Assembly (NCBI GenBank): GCA_963971225.1
Contig: OZ020267.1
Span: 125,243,568 to 125,307,567 of the forward strand
Origin: Melieria omissa
Lineage: Eukaryota; Arthropoda; Insecta; Diptera; Ulidiidae
Direction of reading: 5' to 3'
DNA: 64,000 nucleotides
Shown here: positions 56,944 to 64,000 of the stretch, one piece after another
Position numbering within the stretch: the stretch's first letter is position 1
How the letters are laid out: every line of letters starts with the position of its first letter
Translations under genes and position numbers: made by a program
Notes under the pieces: generated by a model
Seen by the model: only the letters and a program-made list of their open reading frames with translations
Told to the model about the DNA's origin: nothing
The model's database searches: none

Positions 56944-59139
56944 GTAAGCGATTTCATCAATTAAATACCTAACGACTTTACACTGAACATGATTTCTGTT
57001 TGAATTTTTTCGTCTTCGTCATCGTTCGCCACACTAGCAGCCACAGAGTATACAACAAAAAAAAACGAATTAGAGAAAAAAAGTTAGCAATAGAGTGCGG
57101 CCAAAGCGAGCAGCCGAGAACGAAACAAGTAAAAGCGAATTGTTGAAGAAGGCCGCAACGCATTGAATCACTGGAAAGCCGGCATTAAATTGTTTAAACA
57201 AAGAGCAGAATCAAACGAATTGTGTCCAGCGCTGCGACGTCTTGTCAGGTGGTGCAAAAGACGCTTTGCTGCGTGTGTGTTTGTGTGTGTGTGTATGTGA
57301 GTGTTTTTGATGATGTGGGCCCACACCGGCAGGAACCACCGGCTGTTAGTGATCGGGGAAAAGGGGCGTAGCGCTGTCTGAGAATCTGCTGCAGCAAAAG
57401 CGTTTCGTATGCAAATACAATGAACGTTAGACAGTCACAGATGACAGTAACCAGTTTCATAGTGTTGGTGCAGAAAACTGCCAAAAATGTAAGAATTGCA
57501 GTTTTTAATTGTCTGGGATTTTGTAACCTGCGCGGCTACTAAACTATCCCACTTAAACAATTATTGTTATTGTTATAGCGAAAACGTGGTTAGTCGTAAA
57601 ACTAACTAAAAGCGCTATGAACAAATGTCGCTAACAGCAATTTTAGTGCTGTTAATGCTGCTCGTTCTAAATTTTAACGGTTCACAACTGAGTTTCCATG
57701 TTGTTGTAGAGATTTGATAGTAAGAGCAATGCTGGTCTGCAGTGTCTGGTGACGGGTTAAGGACTCGTCGACTATCATCTAATTCTAACCTAAGAAGCTC
57801 GATTTTCAAATTTTCAGTGTTTGTATTTTGCATGAACTTTGTAATTCTTTAGTGAAACTATCTCTCGTCATATTGTCTTAGAACTAAAATCTCAGTTCTG
57901 ATTATTTGTGAAGCCAATGTCAGATATTTTCTTTCCCTATCAATCGATTCAAAATCATATTAACGCTAGTTGTGACTACAATCAATTCCATTGTACTCCA
58001 CTTATGCAACAGACAAACACAAACCAATTCCTTCCTAGACTCTATTCACATTGTGTCTGTCATTTTGTCTAAGCGCTGCCATGGTCGTTGACACCATTTA
58101 AAACTTTGCTTACATACAGACATGCATTATGACGAATGTGTGTATGCTGTCGCAAGTACATTTATACATTCATAGTTGGCCTCAAAGCTTCGTTTCCATT
58201 GTACTTTCTCCTGTCTGCCGCGGTTCTTCCGCCGTACTGCGTTCGCTCGACTCTCTGTGGCACGCAGCTCACTTTGTGACTATAATTTCTTCGAAAAGTC
58301 TGGCTCTGAGTCTCACTTAATTCAGCCGACAGTTGCACTGACCAGACTTGAGCATAAATTCATGCTCATTCCTCATTTTACAACAAACTAAAGCATGCTG
58401 TGGGTGATAAGCATAAAATAACGAAACAACAACAAAACATTCTTTCATTTGTTTTTTATTTTATTTTTGTGTTATTTTTTAAATAAAAATTGGAATTGAA
58501 AACAACAAATATTGTTGTTGATAAAAATAAAGCGCTTTGAGTTTCCGCTGAGGTCAAAACAAAAATCGCATATGTGTGAATGTGTCGTATCGCCGTTGTG
58601 TGCGCACCCTACGTTCAGCACCAGCGCATTCAAAAGTTTGTTAATTTCCGTCTTTGCGCACATTTTTGCTTCCATCGATTTTCTGTGTTGTCCATGAGGC
58701 GGTCGCTTTGCCCACTCAGAACTGTTCAGGCTATCGCCCACATGTCACACGGCCCCCATTTCTACAGACTGCCAAGCGCCCACTAGACTGACCGTAGTGG
58801 CAATTGCATTTTTTCGGCGTAGCTGCAGATACAGTACTTTTGTTTCATTGTTTTCCGCTTGATTTCGTTGAAAATTTGCGCTTTTTAATGCGATTATAAT
58901 TTGCTTTGTTATCGACCGTTTGGTCAAGAAGACAACTGTTTCTCGTTGCTCGCCTCATGAAAGCGAAAGCATTGAGGCATTGGCGACGATTGCAATTTCA
59001 ATTCTGATTGGAGTGGCGGCGCCGCTGGTGCTTCTTCTTCGCCGCTCTCAAATTTATTTAGCACACTTGACATGATGAACGTTTTGCTGGCAATGAAATT
59101 ATCTAATTTCTGTTTTAAAAATACTTTTCAAATCAACAG
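56944..59139. other. Probable leader intron or intergenic, no coding feature
   Basis: Contains a GT-rich tract near 57,270-57,300 and several overlapping short open frames near 58.1-58.9 kb. None is recognisable. Confidence 0.4.
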
Positions 59140-59429
59140 GTTGAGTTGAACGCACTGCATCGCACCAGGAGTGAGTGCGCGTCTTATCTGCGGACGCCCA
59201 GCATCGGACAGCCGAACGCGCGTGTAAACAAGCGAGCGTGCGTCGCTATCAACGTCGTTTTGGGATTTCGCTGGCCAGCTTGCAGCGCCGCGCGCACAAA
59301 CACCTCGAGCGGCATCACAGCAGCGCACATTGCGAAGCGTTGGCAGTCCGATAAGAACGCCAGCGCCACCAGGAATTTTCTTCGCCCCGTGTCTGCCGAA
59401 AAGCAACGAAAATTAACAAATTAACCACC
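59140..59429 (+). other. AP-2alpha: 5' leader of AP-2alpha
   Basis: Follows a plausible acceptor (TTTTCAAATCAACAG). It contains no ATG before the AP-2alpha start codon, as expected for an efficient leader. Confidence 0.55.
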
Positions 59430-59493
59430 ATGGCACCTGTGCGGGGGGACGGCATGAGAGGTCTGGCGGTGTTTATATCGGATATAAGAAACT
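59430..59493 (+). CDS. AP-2alpha: AP-2 complex subunit alpha (alpha-adaptin), first coding exon
   Basis: The start CCACCATGG is an ideal context. The exon encodes MAPVRGDGMRGLAVFISDI followed by RN and the first base of a Cys codon, ending at donor GTAAGTT (59,494). This is the invariant N-terminus of alpha-adaptin, the large subunit of the AP-2 clathrin adaptor at the plasma membrane; the first residues lead into the phosphoinositide-binding trunk. The next exon should begin CKSKEAEIKRINKEL and is not present up to 64,000, so the first intron exceeds 4.5 kb and the rest of the gene lies off the right edge. It is divergently arranged to ebi. Confidence 0.93.
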
Positions 59494-60262
59494 GTAAGTT
59501 GATGCCAAATCGAAATTGTGCTAACTTTGTCGCCGTTGTGGCCATTGTAACTGCTAAGGTTGTTGTTGTTGCTGTAGTTGATTCAATTATAGGGGCGTAA
59601 ATTTGAGTTGCCGCCGCAGCAGCAGCACCCAACAGCGCTGTCGGGCATTTGTCAGATGACGGTCGACGACGCGCGTATTGCCACTTGTTGGCGCACTCGC
59701 AAACGTCAATTATCATAAATGTTGTGTGCATTGTTGTTGGTGTTGTGATATGTAGTGACCACAAACAGTGACTGGCACTGCTTGGCGCCGGCTCGGGTAT
59801 GAATTTTTTAATGAAAATAAAAATGCTGGCGCAATTCCACGCCGTGCAACAAAACATCCCGATCGCACCGATTGCAATTGTTACAGCAATGTGCGGTTCC
59901 AGTGGTGTGGCGTGCAGTGCCGAACATTATTTGATGAAGCAGACAATGAATCTCTTAGACCTTTTATTGAAGAAACAGTGGTGATGGAGCAATGCACTTG
60001 TCTGGGAGCCTAGAGAACGAAGTTTAGGTTAGTTAACGCTTCGGGAAAGTTTAGCGCTTAGAACACGCTGTTTGTCACTCGTGCGCGACTTTTGCTACAC
60101 TCACAAAGAGAAGATAAACTCTATGTAAAAGTACATATAGAAAAGTTAAGACGGACGTAGACTTTGTTGCATTCCACAACAAACTCAAAAGATGCTAACT
60201 CTGAGCAAAAAAGACAGTTGTTAGTTGTAAATTTACTTTCATTCAACATAAGAATGAAAATT
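59494..60262. other. Start of AP-2alpha intron 1, no feature
   Basis: Intronic by inference. Open frames here on either strand have no recognisable domain. Confidence 0.5.
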
Positions 60263-60461
60263 AAATACACCTAATTCTGTTTTTACACGGTCTTTTTTAC
60301 ACGGTTTTGATTTAACACGATTTGAAAAAAAAAATATTTTTAGTTTTTCGTGCTAAATGGAACAAAATCGTGTAAAAAATTTAAATTTTGTTTTACTTTC
60401 AAACCGTGTTAAATCAAAACCGTGTAAAAAAGACCGTGTAAAAACAGAATTAGGTGTATTT
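60263..60461. mobile_element. Palindromic foldback element, 199 bp, 57-bp perfect arms
   Basis: The left arm AAATACACCTAATTCTGTTT onward is repeated perfectly inverted for 57 bp at the right end, then imperfectly inward, leaving a loop of about 70-85 bp. TA dinucleotides flank CACCTAATTC...GAATTAGGTG, fitting a Tc1/mariner-type MITE. It lies in the transcribed AP-2alpha intron and would form a long RNA hairpin. Confidence 0.85.
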
Positions 60462-60589
60462 GTAATTCTCAGAACATTCCAACTCCCACCATTAATGGTA
60501 ATAATATCCAGGTTTATGTAGCTTTCAATCAGTTTTATAAAATTTAAATTGTAAGAGAACTTAATAGGTTATTAAGATCCATAATAATA

Positions 60590-60871
60590 GAGGTACCGGT
60601 TAATTCTTGCCGTTTTCTTGCCTGAAGGTTTTGCTGTGTATTTGGTGGGACCAGCTGGGTGTGATCTATTAGAAGTAAAAAATTGGATCGGTTCGTGGAT
60701 AGCGGGAAAACCGGCCGAATTTTTCAGAAAGGGTATTCGTGAATTGCCAGAAAAATGGGAAAAAGTTATAGCTAGTGATGGACAATACTTTGAATATTAA
60801 ATTTGTAACCATTTTTTCACAATAAAGCTTCAATTTTCCCCAAAAAAACCGCACGTATTAACCTGTACCCC
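60590..60871 (+). mobile_element. Mariner-derived MITE, 282 bp
   Basis: Ends GAGGTACCGGTTAATTCTTG and, reverse-complemented, GGGGTACAGGTTAATACGTG, each next to TA. The interior keeps only a scrap of the central region (CTGTGTATTTGGTGGGACCA, the CVWWDQ text) joined to the C-terminal tail (IGSWIAGKPAEFFRKGIREL, PEKWEKVIASDGQYFEY). About three quarters of the transposase gene is deleted. Confidence 0.88.
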
Positions 60872-60949
60872 TATTATGTCTCTTAAGTTAATAAGGTGGC
60901 TTGAACTAGTAACGCCAAAATTGCACTTTTATTATTATTATTGCCGGGG

Positions 60950-62080
60950 AATGTGCGCTGCGACCGTAAAAATCTATTGTGCCCCCTTCTTGGACTTCAC
61001 AGTTCGTCCGTGAGTCCAGTATCCAAGAGGAGTCTTAGTATTTTTCCTAAGCCTCTGGAAACCCAGTCCGATCCTGGTATAATAAAGTCACACAGATGCT
61101 TTTTCTGTTTGTGCATTACAAAGTTCGTTCACCTGATACCTAGTTTGAATAGATGATAGTTCAATCTACAATGCCCTGTCAATATACCTGTGATAAGCCT
61201 TAGATTATTCTTTGAGAGACTCACGTATTCCTTGAACCTTTTCTTGTTGTAAGATCCAATACCCATCCTGGAATGTTCAAGGCCTGCTTGATTTTTCCAG
61301 TATTGATTCCGAATGGTTATCTCGTCTTTCCTGGAAATGATGGATAGTGCTCCTTTGCCTAGACCACAGAAGAGTTCTTAGCCGACGAATAGATACTATC
61401 TACCCCTTTCTTCTAGATACGCCCTTCTTGCAAGTTTGTCGGCCTGCATTCCCATCAATACCGGCGTGACCCGGAACCCAGAAGACCCATACCTGATTGT
61501 AATGCCCAAGTTCGTTCAGCTTCTCAAGGCATTCCGACACCAGTTTCAAGGATACCTGGTAGGATCTCAATGCCTTGATTGCCGCTTGGCTGTCTGACAG
61601 GATCACGATCTTGCGGTTCCGGTATTTCCTCACCATATTGAAAACGCACCTTTCAATGGCGTATATTTCCATCTGGAAAATGGTGGTCTGCTTTCCTGTA
61701 GGTTCCAAGTATCTAATCCCCAGTCCATACACCCCGATTCCGGTACCTTCCTCCGTTAGGGAGCCATCTGTGTACAAGGAAATCATGTACTGATCTATCA
61801 GATATTTCTCTGATATACCTACCCAGCTTATTTTATTACTAAGTTCTGTTTTAAATCTTTTGGTGAAACAGAGCTTCGGAGTAATTGTGTCTGTCGGTAT
61901 TGCAATCTCGGGATACTGGTTCGTAAGAATATCAATCTTCTTAGGACTCAGGAAACCCTCGGCCCCGATATTTACGTCAGTCTTCAGTCAGTCAGTTTGT
62001 ATATGTAAGTGAAGAGGTGTAAGTTCAAGAAGAACCTCCATGGATGCTGTCGGACACGTTCTCATAGCGCCCTGATGGTG
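60950..62080 (-). pseudogene. Non-LTR retrotransposon fragment with RNase H domain
   Basis: Reads leftward. First comes the end of the RT region (MRTCPTASMEVLLELTPLHL at about 62,066-62,005). Then comes a full RNase H domain open at 61,786-61,400: LYTDGS (Asp), QMEIYAIE (Glu), LSDSQAAIKAL (Asp) and GHAGIDGN (His/Asp). Next is NLRLITGILTGHCRLNYHLF near 61,210-61,150, then a decayed tail. The catalytic residues of RNase H look intact, but the upstream RT and the C-terminal Cys cluster are lost and stops occur on both sides. Confidence 0.8.
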
Positions 62081-63833
62081 ATCAGCTGGCTGGTTTAAAA
62101 AACACACTTAAAACCCAATAAAACTGAAAATATAAATATTTAAATAAACATTACTTGTCGTCTCTTTCGTTACAACGTTTTCACTGTAAAATACCTAACT
62201 CGATTTGCATGATGCACATTAGTTGGCAATTATTTTATTGCCGCTTTACGCTTAACCATTGACACGATTCTGTTTGCCTCTCGCATAAATTGTAAATGCA
62301 ATTCGCATGGATGCTTTCATACGTTCTGCTGCTGCAATGTTGTTGCAGACGTCAGTACGACAGTGTCGACACTTATTGCCACCACGTACACGGCTGATAA
62401 TTAAGTTCCAATAGTAAAAATGAGAATTTTCACAGTCACCGTCAGCTGTAGTCGCATCGTCTGCCAGCCACCCACCCACCCACTCACCCCCAGTCCTTGG
62501 CGCTCCGCTGCTTACACGAGTAGAGCTGAGCTGTGTAGCATGTTGCGACATTGCACGCCCAATTCAGCCTTCTTGGCTGACGACGGCTGTTTAAACGGCG
62601 CGTAGTTGTTGTCACTGTGTCAAGTGACCTTTGGTTTGAACTCGTGCGCACACCAGCAGCCAGGCAGCCGCTTCTCGCTACAAACTGGGACTGTGTGAAT
62701 TGCTTTGGTGTGTTGCAACAACTAAGCCGAATTTGTGCAATGCTCGCTTTTCGTTTGCTTGTGTTGCTAGTGTTATCAGCAAATTTGATAAGATTTTTTA
62801 AGGTTGAGTTTCAAAATGAAAATAAAATAAAAATAATTAAATGAAAAATTGCAATTGCAAGTGAATAGAGGGGGAACTTTGTTTTTTTTATCAAAAACAT
62901 TAGAGCAAATTTCGGAGTAAACTTAAAGAAAGTTTGGTGCTTTTTCTACTACGTGAGTTACTAAGCTTCATTAGGTCGTTGGGATTGGGGCACGTTCTCT
63001 AAAGTTGTAGGGGCCACAATAGATCAACTTTGGTCTCCGTGCACATTTCTCCTTTCAAATCGCTCTGTCCATCTACAACAGGTTTAAAATGTAACGATGA
63101 GATACACTTTTCACTTTGTATCAAACATATTTAGTATGTTATGCGCTTAGTGCAGTTAGATAGTGTTTGTTAATGAGTGTTTGATCCGAATTTCAAATTC
63201 AAGCTGACTAAAAATCAATGTTCGTTTTTTCCAGCTTTTTTATCAGATGAGATTATAACAAAATCTGAAAGTTGTAACTAAATTATACACGATTTGATTT
63301 AAGTCGTATGAGTCTTTTTTGAATTCAGTTGACATTCTTTAGAACGACAATATGTATTCATAAGTTTTGTTTAAACTTAGTTGAGACCTTTTTCGGTCTG
63401 CTAAATTTTTGATATTTTTTGCATGAACCAAACTCAACCCTCATATAGGATAGGAGAGCAAGATTCAGTTTAATGATGGAACTGCAAAGATGAAACTGCA
63501 ATTTGATGTTTTAAAATTGGAATTCCAATTAGTTTTCTTCAAATATGATTTTCTTCAAAAACTTTACTAAAAATGTTAATGAGATAAGCGTGGTCAGGAA
63601 GTTCTTACAAATTCTTGTTAAAGACTGAAATCTTAGTTGGATTTCTTCAACAGTTTGTATATGGTCAATTGCTTTCCATTTGTTCTTGAAACTGTTTTAG
63701 ATTTCTATACTTTTTAACCTAAGGAAACCATAAAATAGATACAAGAGAATGCATATCAACGACTAAGATTGCTAATTATAAATTAAATGCATTTGTTGTT
63801 TGTCAGCTTGTTCGAAAAATTGGCAAATATATA
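62081..63833. other. No gene recognised (AP-2alpha intron by inference)
   Basis: A GC-richer block near 62.3-62.7 kb with ACCCACCC repeats has no recognisable coding sequence. The rest is AT-rich. Confidence 0.4.
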
Positions 63834-64000
63834 CAGTGGGCGACAAAAGTCTACGTACGACGCCCATTTCTGCTATCTGAGAAGTCAAAACCCAAAATGG
63901 GTTTGTACTGATACCGATCCATATTACCCCTCACAAACACCAAATTCCCTACTCCAGATGCAGCGACAGCGTCCCAAACCATCACATGCCCACCACCATG
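63834..64000 (-). mobile_element. Tc1-like element, partial at window edge
   Basis: Begins after TA with CAGTGGGCGACAAAAGTCTA, a typical Tc1-group terminus. From about 64,000 leftward the minus strand reads HGGGHVMVWDAVAASGVGNL and VFVRGNMDRYQY, the Tc1 transposase region KHGGGSVMVWG.F...GVG.L. This central coding segment lies only about 50 bp from the terminus, so the C-terminal part has been deleted. Confidence 0.8.

Noticed and set aside
59315..59857. A 180-codon minus-strand frame across the AP-2alpha first exon
   Set aside because: Antisense to a certain exon and its splice site, with Thr/Ala simple-repeat composition.
1..64000. CRISPR arrays, operons, phage or plasmid features
   Set aside because: The window is clearly eukaryotic (introns, SINEs, mariner and LINE remains); the tandem arrays at 16 and 25 kb have no unique spacers.

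Overview
The window is animal DNA from a higher fly (Diptera, Schizophora). It is AT-rich, its introns follow the GT...AG rule, and several proteins closely resemble their Drosophila counterparts. The mix of mariner, TTAA-site MITE, tRNA-headed SINE and TATG/TTTTA simple repeats suggests a tephritid fruit fly, but that family-level call is inference. Five protein-coding genes are recognisable, all in the right-hand 17 kb. They are the first coding exon of drongo (ArfGAP, minus strand, 47.7-47.9 kb), a PSMG3-like proteasome assembly chaperone (plus, 51.3-51.75 kb), RpLP1 (minus, 52.0-52.5 kb), ebi (minus, 53.6-55.7 kb) and the first coding exon of AP-2alpha (plus, 59.43-59.49 kb). From memory, drongo, RpLP1, ebi and alpha-Adaptin lie close together in Drosophila melanogaster band 21C, so this looks like a conserved gene block.

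Positions 1-47,748 hold no recognisable conserved gene. The drongo donor splice site opens at 47,748 and no further drongo exon was seen to the left, so most or all of this stretch is probably its first intron. A textbook juxtaposed acceptor/donor (CAG|GTAAGT after a pyrimidine tract) on the drongo strand at 1,407/1,408 fits a recursive splice site about 46 kb into that intron. The stretch is full of decayed mobile DNA: mariner copies at several stages of decay, one near-full-length mariner with target duplication, non-LTR retrotransposon fragments, a solo LTR with a complete promoter, two tRNA-headed SINEs, a hAT-like element with a near-perfect 8-bp duplication, a pogo-like MITE and many TTAA-flanked MITEs. 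Several are nested, so their order of arrival can be read. Two tandem arrays (about 142 bp and about 112 bp periods) are also present.

The gene cluster is compact. PSMG3-like and RpLP1 converge tail to tail, with poly(A) signals about 50 bp apart. RpLP1 and ebi lie in tandem on the minus strand. ebi and AP-2alpha diverge from a roughly 3.7-kb interval with a DREF site (TATCGATA) near ebi. The AP-2alpha first intron runs off the right edge and carries a near-perfect 199-bp hairpin, a 282-bp mariner derivative, a non-LTR RNase H fragment and the start of a Tc1-like element.

The genes serve general cell functions: vesicle coat and Arf-related trafficking (AP-2alpha, drongo), proteasome assembly, the ribosomal stalk, and transcription/ubiquitin-linked corepressor exchange (ebi). 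Several isolated small ORFs and one possible terminal exon are listed as weak candidates only.
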